In this document: one piece after another, positions 56,418 through 63,550 of the stretch
How the letters are laid out: each line of letters begins with the position of its first letter
Numbering within the stretch: position 1 is the stretch's first letter
From: RBG-16-34-14 sp963798865
GTDB lineage: Bacteria; Bacteroidota; Ignavibacteria; Ignavibacteriales; Ignavibacteriaceae
NCBI GenBank assembly: GCA_963798865.1
Contig: CAWCVZ010000004.1
Location: forward strand, 1,612,001 to 1,676,000
Direction of reading: 5' to 3'
Length of the DNA stretch: 64,000 bases
Position numbers and translations under genes: made by a program
The notes under the pieces: generated by a model
Seen by the model: the letters and a program-made list of their open reading frames with translations, nothing else
Databases searched by the model: none
Told to the model about the DNA's origin: nothing

Positions 56418-57680
56418 TTACCTCATCAAAATCATTTTCTTAACAGAAGTATAATCTCCCGCCTGAAGTTTATAAAAATAAATTCCACTTGATAGATTGC
56501 TTCCATCAAACTCGACTTCATAACTTCCAGCAGGTTTTTCTTCATTAACTAAAGTTGCAACTTCTCTTCCAAGTAAATCATAAACTTTAAGTGTAACAAA
56601 ACCAGTTTGAGGAATTTGATAATTTATTTTTGTGGTTGGATTAAATGGGTTGGGGTAGTTTTGGTATAAGAAAAATTCAGCAGGAGTTTCAGTTTCATTG
56701 CCTACAGAACTAATATTACCTCCCCCATCAGTTGTATGGAGAATTATCCCTTGCTCACCTACTGCCCAACCTTTATCTTGGTTTACAAAATAAATAGAGT
56801 ACAAATTAGTAATATCATGTTGTTGAAATCCCCAGTATGTACCTCCATCTGTTGTCCCTAAAATTAAAGCTTTAAATCCTGCTCCTACAGCCCACCCAGA
56901 ATTCTCATCTACAAAATAAATGGATTTTAAAATAGAGTTGATTCCACTTAATTGTTGGGACCAATTTTCACCACTATTTGTAGTTTTAAAAATTGTTGCA
57001 CTTTGCCCACTAACCCAACCAATATTTTTATTTATAAAACAAACAGAAAATAAATAAACTGATGTTCCAATATTTTGCGAAATCCATTCCGTTCCACCAT
57101 CAGTCGTTCTTTGAATTCTACCATTCCATCCGGCAATCCATCCATAATTCTGATCAATAAAATCAACAGAGTTAAATCCGTATTCATTCGATATAGATTT
57201 GATAGACCAATTTAACCCACCATTAGTTGTTTTTAAAATTACCCCAAGAGCATTACTGTAATAAAATCCCACCGCCCAACCCAAATCTTCATCAATAAAT
57301 TTTACTGATTTCAATTCATAATCTGTCCCTATAGATTGGTTTATCCAGTCATTACCACCATTAGTTGTTTTAATAATTACTCCATGTGCTCCAACTGCCC
57401 AACCAATATTCTGATCTATAAATTTAACAGATAGAATTGCATTGTTAATATTAGTATTTTTATTTATCCAACTTACTCCTCCATTAGTGGTTTTAAGAAT
57501 CATTCCACCATCTTCGGCAATCCACCCGATACTATCATTAATAAAAAACACAGAGTTTAAATTGTTGTTAGTTCCGCTGTTTTGACTAACCCAACCTTCT
57601 TGTGCAATTGTTTTCTGTTGTAAAAGAAATGAAATGATAAGAAGGCAAAATAACTTTGCGGTAAGTTGAAACTTTTTCAT
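56418..57680 (-). CDS. YCF48-type beta-propeller protein with type IX sorting domain
   Basis: The 420-residue protein has a signal peptide (LTAKLFCLLIISFLLQQKTI) and seven YCF48-type repeats of about 45 residues. Each pairs a VxFIDxxxGWAVG strand with an ILKTTNGGxxWxN strand (MILKTTNGGVSWINKN, VIIKTTNGGNDWINQS, IQRTTDGGTEWISQ), which fits a seven-bladed propeller. The sorting domain is FLYQNYPNPFNPTTKINYQI to KKMILMR. It is the first gene of the tandem cargo cluster and is 16 bases from the next one. Its relation to 54262-56401 is clearly paralogous. Confidence 0.88.
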   Translation of the reverse strand: MKKFQLTAKLFCLLIISFLLQQKTIAQEGWVSQNSGTNNNLNSVFFINDSIGWIAEDGGMILKTTNGGVSWINKNTNINNAILSVKFIDQNIGWAVGAHGVIIKTTNGGNDWINQSIGTDYELKSVKFIDEDLGWAVGFYYSNALGVILKTTNGGLNWSIKSISNEYGFNSVDFIDQNYGWIAGWNGRIQRTTDGGTEWISQNIGTSVYLFSVCFINKNIGWVSGQSATIFKTTNSGENWSQQLSGINSILKSIYFVDENSGWAVGAGFKALILGTTDGGTYWGFQQHDITNLYSIYFVNQDKGWAVGEQGIILHTTDGGGNISSVGNETETPAEFFLYQNYPNPFNPTTKINYQIPQTGFVTLKVYDLLGREVATLVNEEKPAGSYEVEFDGSNLSSGIYFYKLQAGDYTSVKKMILMR

Positions 57681-58086
57681 ATAATCCCCTTCAAATACAT
57701 AAAATTATCTTATTAAAAAGAACGGAATTAATCTTTCATTGTCAAGGATTAGTATTTACATAGCAAATAATTTCATAGTAAATGTTATAAATTTGTGATG
57801 ATTCGCCTGAATTTATTTTATAATTCAATTATTGATTTATTTATTTTTTTTATTATTTTAGTATCTAAAATTGAAGGAAATTTTAATTATTGACTTATTT
57901 GCTACTGTTATAAATTATTAAATAGTTTATAATTTTTTGACCAGAAGTAGCAAAGTTTTGCCGATCCTGATTCTCTGGTCGGTTTTTTTGTTTTTATTGG
58001 AACAATTATTAAAAGGAGATAGTGTACCGGATTATTGATACGAAATACTAAGGTAATTGAACCACAAACAATGAAAGGTGGCAGCG
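57681..58086. other. divergent intergenic region with a short terminated transcript candidate
   Basis: These 406 bases separate the minus-strand cargo cluster from the plus-strand run. No protein gene is supported. TGTCAA at 57740-57745 is a TTGACA on the minus strand, 60-65 bases ahead of the cargo gene, but no good -10 follows at the usual spacing. The plus-strand half holds an extended -10 (TGTTATAAA, 57906-57914) and a terminator hairpin. A ribosome site AAAGGTGG precedes the ATG at 58087. Confidence 0.5.
57920..57988 (+). ncRNA. candidate small RNA or leader ending in a terminator
   Basis: GACCAGA (57939-57945) pairs with TCTGGTC (57974-57980), followed by GG and seven T. Inside the loop GCAAA-GT-TTTGC (57950-57961) forms a second small hairpin. 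An alternative pairing, CCGATC with GGTCGG, would compete with the main stem, as in attenuators. An extended -10 lies just upstream. Because the flanking genes diverge, this terminator ends neither; it must end a short transcript of about 65-70 bases or a leader of the 58087 gene. No known RNA family is recognised. Confidence 0.45.
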
Positions 58087-58335
58087 ATGAAAACAGTAAA
58101 AGCAAAAATAGATAATCCTCTTTCTGATCTTATTAGTGATGAAATCTTTGAACTTCTGAATGCACAAGGATTAATAGATGAGAAATCAGTCAGAGATTAT
58201 CAGATAAGAAAGAAATTCAAACAGTTGAGATCTAATAAAGTTAGTGCAGGGGATGCGATTGATTCTATTAGGGAAGAATATCCTTATCTGCAGTTTGATA
58301 CAATCCGCAAGATTGTTTATCAAATTACTAAGTAG
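58087..58335 (+). CDS. small unknown protein, 82 residues
   Basis: I do not recognise this protein. ATG at 58087 has AAAGGTGG about six bases upstream; an in-frame GTG at 58078 overlaps that ribosome site and is less likely. The product is soluble and helix-rich: DNPLSDLISDEIFELLNAQG, LIDEKSVRDYQIRKKFKQL and DAIDSIREEYPYLQFDTIRK. The spacing of short helices suggests a small DNA- or RNA-binding helix bundle, but no family motif is certain. A structured terminated RNA candidate lies on each side, which makes a regulatory role possible. Confidence 0.65.
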   Translation: MKTVKAKIDNPLSDLISDEIFELLNAQGLIDEKSVRDYQIRKKFKQLRSNKVSAGDAIDSIREEYPYLQFDTIRKIVYQITK

Positions 58336-58338
58336 TTC

Positions 58339-58367
58339 TTGACAATCAATAAAATGCGATTTATATT
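58339..58367 (+). promoter_or_regulatory. strong promoter directly after the 82-residue gene
   Basis: TTGACA (58339-58344), a 17-base spacer and TATATT (58362-58367) form a near-perfect housekeeping promoter. It begins only three bases past the stop codon at 58335. Transcription would start near 58374, exactly where the structured RNA below begins. Confidence 0.75.
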
Positions 58368-58373
58368 TTAACT

Positions 58374-58458
58374 GACTCTTTCAAAGGGTTCTCCCCTGCC
58401 CTTTGAAGCAAAGGAGTCGAGCCCAGTGGTTCCCCATCACTGGGCTTTATTTTATTTT
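58374..58458 (+). ncRNA. candidate structured small RNA or riboswitch-like leader
   Basis: Between the promoter and the next ATG (58472) lie two hairpins. The first has an outer stem GACTC/GAGTC (58374-58378 with 58414-58418) and a nine-base inner stem TTCAAAGGG/CCCTTTGAA (58380-58388 with 58399-58407) around a C-rich loop. The second is the terminator at 58421-58458. The transcript would be about 80 bases. It may be a stand-alone small RNA or a terminating leader of the DUF3098-EutN-dprA run. It matches no family I can name. Confidence 0.5.
58421..58458 (+). terminator. rho-independent terminator ahead of the DUF3098-like gene
   Basis: GCCCAGTG (58421-58428) and CACTGGGC (58438-58445) form a perfect eight-base GC-rich stem with a nine-base loop, followed by TTTATTTTATTTT. 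It ends 13 bases before the next start codon, the position expected for a leader terminator. Confidence 0.85.
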
Positions 58459-58471
58459 CTAAGGAGTTGAA

Positions 58472-58768
58472 ATGGCAAAAAAAATTCAAAAGAGAAAAAC
58501 CCGCATTCAAAAAAAATCCACCGAATCTCCATTTAATATTTACTGGAAAAAACAGAATTATGTTTTACTATTGGCTGGTTTCGCCTGCGTTATCCTGGGA
58601 TTTTATTTTCTTGGAGAAGGAGTATGGAATAGTACCGCTTCTCTTGTAATTTCACCAATACTTCTTTTCATCGGGTATATATTAATTTTCCCTGCATCCA
58701 TTTTCTTCAGAAAAAAGAAGGAAGAAAAAACTACAAAGGAAAAAGAAATTGCTGCTGGCCAGAGTTAA
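58472..58768 (+). CDS. DUF3098-like small membrane protein
   Basis: The 98-residue protein has a basic N-terminus (KKIQKRKTRIQKKS), two membrane helices (YVLLLAGFACVILGFYFLGE and SLVISPILLFIGYILIFPAS) and a charged tail (FFRKKKEEKTTKEKE). Size and topology match DUF3098, a family of unknown function in the Bacteroidetes/Chlorobi group. AAGGAG lies six bases before the ATG. Its last 20 bases overlap the start of the vertex-protein gene. Confidence 0.75.
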   Translation: MAKKIQKRKTRIQKKSTESPFNIYWKKQNYVLLLAGFACVILGFYFLGEGVWNSTASLVISPILLFIGYILIFPASIFFRKKKEEKTTKEKEIAAGQS

Positions 58769-59021
58769 AGGAAATATTGTTTCCACTCAGAAAAACTCCA
58801 GCTTAAAAGGGCATAAGCTTCTTCTTATTCACCAGATTGATTTAAATGGAAATTATATTGGCAAAAAAGATATCATTGCACTGGATCTAATTGATTCAGG
58901 AATAGGTGATACGGTTTTAATTGTTCAGGAGGGTGCCGCTGTGGTACAAATTCTCGGACATAGAAATGCACCTGTTCATACAATGATTGTTGCCATTGTT
59001 GATAAACTGGATGTAAAATAA
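58749..59021 (+). CDS. EutN/CcmL-family bacterial microcompartment vertex protein
   Basis: BMC-P pentamers cap the vertices of protein-shelled microcompartments. The 90-residue product matches the family along its length: LLARVKGNIVSTQKNSSLKG, HKLLLIHQIDLNG, then DIIALDLIDSGIGDTVLIVQ, EGAAVVQIL and PVHTMIVAIVDKLDVK. TTG at 58749 is chosen as the start: AAGGA lies eight bases upstream and no ATG is near. It overlaps the end of the DUF3098-like gene. No BMC-H shell gene is in the window, so it may serve a remote locus or be a lone paralogue. Confidence 0.87.
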   Translation: MLLARVKGNIVSTQKNSSLKGHKLLLIHQIDLNGNYIGKKDIIALDLIDSGIGDTVLIVQEGAAVVQILGHRNAPVHTMIVAIVDKLDVK

Positions 59022-59037
59022 AAATATATCTGGGGCA

Positions 59038-60159
59038 TTGAGTAAACTTACATTTAATCAGCTTTTAGATCTAAAACTGATTCTTACAGTTGAAGGAATC
59101 GGTCCCGGTAGAATCAGAAACCTGCTTGCAAAATTCCATACATTAGAAAAAGTCCTTTCATCAAATATAAAATCATTGAAAGAAGTAGAGGGAATCAGTG
59201 ATAATCTTGCAAAAAGAATACTACGTATAAATTCAGACAGGAATAAGGTTGAATCCACATTAAAAAAAGAACTGGATATTTTAAATAAAATTAATGGAAA
59301 AATTATTACAGTATGGGATGAATCATTTCCTCCATTGCTGAAAAAAATTTATGATCCTCCTCTCCTGTTATACGTTAAAGGTTCATTTTCAAAAGATGAT
59401 GAGTATGCAATTGCTATTGTTGGAACGAGACAGCCTACTAATTATGGGAAAATTCAGGCGGAAAAAATCGCTTCGGAACTGGGAAACCAAAACATAACAA
59501 TTGTAAGCGGAATGGCAAGAGGAATTGATTCCATTGCTCATAGATCGGCTTTGAAGATCGGTAAAAGAACTATAGCGGTAACAGGTTCGGGGCTCGATGT
59601 GATTTATCCTCCAGAAAATAAAAAATTATATGATGAGATTGCTGAAAATGGTTTGGTAATTACTGAATATGATTTGGGTGCGAAACCGGATGCAGTAAAT
59701 TTTCCGAAACGTAATAGAATAATTTCCGGATTAAGTTTAGGCTGCATAGTTATTGAGACCGGAATTGCAGGTGGAGCAATGCAGACAGCGGCTCTTGCTT
59801 TAGATCAGAATAGAGAAGTTTTTGCTGTACCTGGTAACCTTGGAATAAAACAATCTGAGGGGACAAATCTTCTTATTCAAAAAGGAGAAGCAAAATTAAT
59901 AAGATCTGCGGAGGATGTTTTACTTGAACTTGAATTAAAATTAAAACCGGTAATCGGTAAAAATATTCCCAAACCAAAAATTGAATTAAATCTTTTCGAA
60001 GAAAAAATTCTTTCTGTTCTGAAAACCAATCCGGTACAGATTGATTTAATTGCTTCTTCAACAAACCTTACTACTTCTGATTGCCTTGTTCATTTACTTT
60101 CTTTGGAGTTTAAAGGATTGGTAAAGCAGTTGCCCGGGAAAATGTTTGCTCTATTATAA
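59038..60159 (+). CDS. dprA: DNA-processing protein DprA
   Basis: DprA binds incoming single-stranded DNA and loads RecA during transformation. The 373-residue protein has an N-terminal HhH-like region (LTVEGIGPGRIRNLLAKFHT), then the Rossmann core: IAIVGTRQPTNYGKIQAEKI, IVSGMARGIDSIAHRSALK, RTIAVTGSGLDVIYPPENKK and FPKRNRIISGLSLGCIVIET. A C-terminal winged-helix (LNLFEEKILSVLKTNPVQID) is present. The start is a TTG at 59038 with a weak TGGGG upstream. Confidence 0.95.
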   Translation: MSKLTFNQLLDLKLILTVEGIGPGRIRNLLAKFHTLEKVLSSNIKSLKEVEGISDNLAKRILRINSDRNKVESTLKKELDILNKINGKIITVWDESFPPLLKKIYDPPLLLYVKGSFSKDDEYAIAIVGTRQPTNYGKIQAEKIASELGNQNITIVSGMARGIDSIAHRSALKIGKRTIAVTGSGLDVIYPPENKKLYDEIAENGLVITEYDLGAKPDAVNFPKRNRIISGLSLGCIVIETGIAGGAMQTAALALDQNREVFAVPGNLGIKQSEGTNLLIQKGEAKLIRSAEDVLLELELKLKPVIGKNIPKPKIELNLFEEKILSVLKTNPVQIDLIASSTNLTTSDCLVHLLSLEFKGLVKQLPGKMFALL

Positions 60160-60218
60160 GTGTCATTAATTGAAAATTTATTGTCATTGAAGTCATTCAT
60201 CAATGATTAAAAATTGAT

Positions 60219-61511
60219 TTAATATTTCTTCCTCCCCTTCCATAAAAATTTTAATCTTTCTTTAAGATTTTTCTCCTGCCCATTCTCGCCCGGAAAATAA
60301 AATTGTGAATCTTTTATTTCTTCTGGTAAGTAATTTACATCTATAAAATTATTCTCATAATCGTGAGGATATTTATATTCTTTACCATACCCAATAGCTT
60401 TCATCAATTTAGTTGGTGCATTTCTCAAATGTAAAGGAACCGGGTAGAGAGGTTTATTTTTAACTTCGGAAAATGCTTTTTCAATTCCAATATAGGCAGC
60501 ATTACTTTTTGGAGAAGATGCCAGATAGGTTGTACATTGTGCAAGTATAATTCTTGCTTCAGGCAAACCGATTTTATTTACCGCTTCAAAAGCCGCTTCA
60601 GCCAAAACTAATCCATTTGGAGAAGCATTTCCAATATCTTCTGAGGCTAATACAACAAGTCTCCTTGCAATGAACAAAGGATCTTCACCGCCTTCAAGCA
60701 TTCTTGCCAGCCAGTATAAAGCAGCATCTGGATCGCTTCCACGGACACTTTTTATAAAAGCTGAAATGACATTGTAATGTTCTTCACCACCTTTATCATA
60801 AATAATGTTTTTTTTCTGAACTATATCTTCTAGGATTTCTTTTGAAATAACAACCGGTTTTGAATTAATTTCATGCAATACCGCAGCTTCCAGAATACTA
60901 AGTAAAATCCTTGCATCACCTCCGCTCAGGTAAATTAGAAATTCTTTATCATTTAGTTCTATATCCAGTTGAGACAGGAATGAATCTTTTTCAAGAGCAG
61001 AATTAATAATTTCCTCAAGATTCTCTTTACTTAATTCTTCAAGTACATAAGTTCTTGCTCTTGACCGCAAAGCCGGGATAACTTCAAAGGAAGGATTTTC
61101 AGTAGTAGCACCAATAAGAGTTATTAAACCGGTTTCAACACTGTTTAAAAGAGCATCCTGCTGTGATTTGTTAAAGCGGTGAATTTCATCAATAAATAAA
61201 ATGGTTCTTTTATTAAAAGATTTATTCTGTTCTGCTATTTCAATCGTAGCTCTTATATCCTTAACTCCGGAAGAGACAGCATTTATCTGGTGAAATTCTG
61301 CGTTAGTATGCTCAGCTATAATTTTTGCTAAAGTTGTTTTGCCTGTACCAGGAGGACCCCAAAGAATCATAGAACTTAAAGTATCATTCTCAATCATCAC
61401 CCTCAGTGGTTTACCAATTCCCAGAAGAGACTCCTGCCCCTGAAACTCTTCAAGAGTTTTAGGACGTATTCTTTCTGCTAATGGAATTTGAGGAAACTCA
61501 GATTTGTTCAT
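60219..61511 (-). CDS. rarA: replication-associated recombination protein RarA (MgsA)
   Basis: RarA is an AAA+ ATPase related to clamp loaders that acts at stalled forks. The 430-residue product has LAERIRPKTLEEFQGQESLL, Walker A MILWGPPGTGKTTLAKIIAE (about residues 48-67), Walker B RTILFIDEIHRFNKSQQDAL and sensor 1 TLIGATTENPSFEVIPALRS. The C-terminal domain includes RGSDPDAALYWLARMLEGGE and a family-typical PVPLHLRNAPTKLMKAIGYG. It converges on dprA with a 59-base gap. Confidence 0.96.
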   Translation of the reverse strand: MNKSEFPQIPLAERIRPKTLEEFQGQESLLGIGKPLRVMIENDTLSSMILWGPPGTGKTTLAKIIAEHTNAEFHQINAVSSGVKDIRATIEIAEQNKSFNKRTILFIDEIHRFNKSQQDALLNSVETGLITLIGATTENPSFEVIPALRSRARTYVLEELSKENLEEIINSALEKDSFLSQLDIELNDKEFLIYLSGGDARILLSILEAAVLHEINSKPVVISKEILEDIVQKKNIIYDKGGEEHYNVISAFIKSVRGSDPDAALYWLARMLEGGEDPLFIARRLVVLASEDIGNASPNGLVLAEAAFEAVNKIGLPEARIILAQCTTYLASSPKSNAAYIGIEKAFSEVKNKPLYPVPLHLRNAPTKLMKAIGYGKEYKYPHDYENNFIDVNYLPEEIKDSQFYFPGENGQEKNLKERLKFLWKGRKKY

Positions 61512-61512
61512 T

Positions 61513-61806
61513 TTATTTTTCTTCTACTTTAACTGCTTTTTCACCTTCTCTTAACATATTATATTTTTCTCTGGCTGTGCGTTCTATTTTTGCCGGTATC
61601 TTTTTCTTCAGAGAATCAATTTCTCCTTCAAGTTCTTTATTTTCTTTAGAAACTTTTTCTGTCTGAGATTTAATTTCTTTAACCTGGCTTTTTAATTTTA
61701 AATATTTAATAACCCCCTGATCATTAAAGAAAAGAAAAATTAATCCGGTTATAAAAAGAAGAAGGAAAAAAAATGATCTGAATCTTTTATTCTTAAAAAA
61801 TTTCAT
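61513..61806 (-). CDS. septum-formation initiator (FtsB/DivIC-like)
   Basis: This 97-residue bitopic protein has one membrane helix (SFFFLLLFITGLIFLFFND, about residues 11-29) and a coiled coil (LKSQVKEIKSQTEKVSKENK and ELEGEIDSLKKKI). It ends with IERTAREKYNMLREGEKAVK, the family's hallmark ARE.Y.M...GE segment. FtsB/DivIC links FtsL and FtsQ in the divisome. It begins 10 bases past ddl and abuts rarA. Confidence 0.9.
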   Translation of the reverse strand: MKFFKNKRFRSFFFLLLFITGLIFLFFNDQGVIKYLKLKSQVKEIKSQTEKVSKENKELEGEIDSLKKKIPAKIERTAREKYNMLREGEKAVKVEEK

Positions 61807-61815
61807 CTACAAACT

Positions 61816-62826
61816 CTACCTGCCGGCAGGCAGGCTTAATTTTACAATCCTGTCAATTAGTTCTTCGAAAGAAATACCAACAGCTTTTGCCATTTTGGGA
61901 ACCAAACTGGTTGATGTCATTCCCGGTAAACTGTTTACCTCAAGACAATAGTCAAGATTATCATTGCTTAATCTGAAATCAACTCTCGCATATCCTTCAC
62001 AGCCGAGTGCATTAAAAGCGGCAAGTGCACTTTTCTTCAAGTTATCAGAAACTTCTTCACTTATTTTTGCCGGAACTTCATACTCACTCATACCAGGAGT
62101 GTACTTGCATTCATAATCATAAAGATTATGTTTGGGTTTTATTTCCAAGACCGGGAAGACTTCATTATCGAGTATTGCAACAGTCATTTCTCTGCCCGGG
62201 ATATATTCCTCTATTAATGCTTTACTCGACCATTGTAAAGCGAGCTTAATTGCATCCTTAACTCCACTTTCATTTTCACAAATTGTTAAACCAACAGTTG
62301 AGCCCTGGTCATTGGGTTTAATAACACAAGGGTATTTTATTTTTTTTTCAATTTCATTTTTTAAAAATAATAAATCATATTTTCCCTCAGCGGTAATCCA
62401 TAAAGGAGTTCTTACATTATAATGCTGAAATAATATTTTAGACATTATCTTATCCATAGAAATTGCACTGGCAAGAACTTTTGAGCCGGTGTATTTAATC
62501 CCTTTAAGTTCAAGAAGAGATTGAATTGTGCCATCTTCTCCCCACTTTCCGTGAAGTGCAAGAAATGCAAGATCAATTGAGTCGAATAAATCCAGGTTTA
62601 AAGCTTTAATATAATTTTCATTTAAAATTTCAGAATAGTCTTCATTCTTAAAAAAATCTTCCGGATTTTCCGGCTGGTTATCTCCATAAGCAGGATTAAT
62701 TAAAAAAGTTTCATAACCAAGATTTGTTAATGCTTTATAAATTGAAGCACCTGTTGATTTAGATACTTTCCTTTCAGGCGAAGTCCCGCCTAACAGTAAA
62801 GCAATTTTAATCTTTTTATTAATCAT
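61816..62826 (-). CDS. ddl: D-alanine--D-alanine ligase
   Basis: Ddl makes the D-Ala-D-Ala dipeptide of peptidoglycan in an ATP-grasp reaction. The 336 residues show IALLLGGTSPERKVSKSTG, FLALHGKWGEDGTIQSLLEL, IKYTGSKVLASAISMDKIMS, YPCVIKPNDQGSTVGLTICE and EEYIPGREMTVAILDNEVFP, then CLEVNSLPGMTSTSLVPKMA (metal-binding site). The C-terminal LPAGR and part of the stop codon are encoded by a GC-rich palindrome (61819-61830). It lies upstream of the divisome gene. Confidence 0.96.
   Translation of the reverse strand: MINKKIKIALLLGGTSPERKVSKSTGASIYKALTNLGYETFLINPAYGDNQPENPEDFFKNEDYSEILNENYIKALNLDLFDSIDLAFLALHGKWGEDGTIQSLLELKGIKYTGSKVLASAISMDKIMSKILFQHYNVRTPLWITAEGKYDLLFLKNEIEKKIKYPCVIKPNDQGSTVGLTICENESGVKDAIKLALQWSSKALIEEYIPGREMTVAILDNEVFPVLEIKPKHNLYDYECKYTPGMSEYEVPAKISEEVSDNLKKSALAAFNALGCEGYARVDFRLSNDNLDYCLEVNSLPGMTSTSLVPKMAKAVGISFEELIDRIVKLSLPAGR
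61819..61830. repeat. GC-rich palindrome at the ddl stop codon
   Basis: CCTGCCGGCAGG is a perfect 12-base palindrome, extended by CAGG on the right, in otherwise AT-rich sequence. It encodes the end of Ddl. It resembles small dispersed GC palindromes seen in other FCB genomes; that link is from memory and not tested here. Confidence 0.55.
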
Positions 62827-62893
62827 TTATTTCATATCCTAAATTTCAAATCTATTAAAAAATATTTGAGTTTTGAGATTTGACTTTTGAGTT

Positions 62894-63550
62894 TTAAACA
62901 TTTCTTTCATCAGGTGAAATACCATAAACTTCCCGTGCAAGGTTAAGTAATTCTTTTACTTTTTCAAAAGATATTTCTTTTTCACCGCCGAGTAACCTGG
63001 CGGCAAATATTGTTTGAGCTGTATGTTCAAGTTTTTCCATTTTAAAATATGCATCATCAAGATTTTGTCCTAAAGTAACGGCACCGTGGTTCTGTAAAAG
63101 AAAAGCCCATGCAAAATCTATGTATGGTTCCATACTCAACGGCAATGCATCTGTTGATGGAGTTTCATATTTGCATAAAGGAATTTTACCGATAGTAAGT
63201 ATAACTTCCGGAAAAATATGTTTCAATAAATCTTCGCCGACTGCTGCAAAGGCAGTTGTATAAACAGGATGGCAATGAACAACAGCATTTACCTCTGGTC
63301 TTCTTGAGTAAGCAAAAAGATGAATTTTAAATTCCGTAGAAAGTTTGCCTTTACCTGAAAGAATATTTCCGGAAGGATCAATCTCTAAAATATCTTCCTC
63401 AGTTACATTCCCTTTAGATATTCCTGACCGGGTTATTAAAAAAGTATTATCGGAAGTTATCGTTGAAATATTTCCATCAGTTGCGGCTACAAATCCTTTC
63501 TCATAAACCTTCCTGCAAATTTCAACTAACTTTCTTTTTTCATCTGGCAT
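62894..63550 (-). CDS. class II aldolase (L-fuculose-1-phosphate aldolase-like)
   Basis: Class II zinc aldolases split sugar phosphates such as fuculose-1-P or rhamnulose-1-P into DHAP and lactaldehyde. The 218 residues show KGFVAATDGNISTITSDNTF, RSGISKGNVTEEDILEIDPS, the catalytic Glu in LSTEFKIHLFAYSRRPEVNA, zinc ligands in VVHCHPVYTTAFAAVGEDLL and the third His in LLQNHGAVTLGQNLDDAYFK. The start overlaps the upstream oxidoreductase by 25 bases, so the two are translationally coupled. Ribulose-phosphate epimerase-type members exist in the same family. Confidence 0.88.
   Translation of the reverse strand: MPDEKRKLVEICRKVYEKGFVAATDGNISTITSDNTFLITRSGISKGNVTEEDILEIDPSGNILSGKGKLSTEFKIHLFAYSRRPEVNAVVHCHPVYTTAFAAVGEDLLKHIFPEVILTIGKIPLCKYETPSTDALPLSMEPYIDFAWAFLLQNHGAVTLGQNLDDAYFKMEKLEHTAQTIFAARLLGGEKEISFEKVKELLNLAREVYGISPDERNV

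Noticed and set aside
58022..58051. GTG-started nine-codon leader peptide ahead of the 82-residue gene
   Set aside because: AGGAG is only three bases from the GTG, too close for normal initiation; kept only as a weak possibility for attenuation.
60185..60205. CATTGA/TCAATG hairpin between dprA and rarA as a bidirectional terminator
   Set aside because: The stem is only six AT-rich pairs and no T tract follows on either strand.
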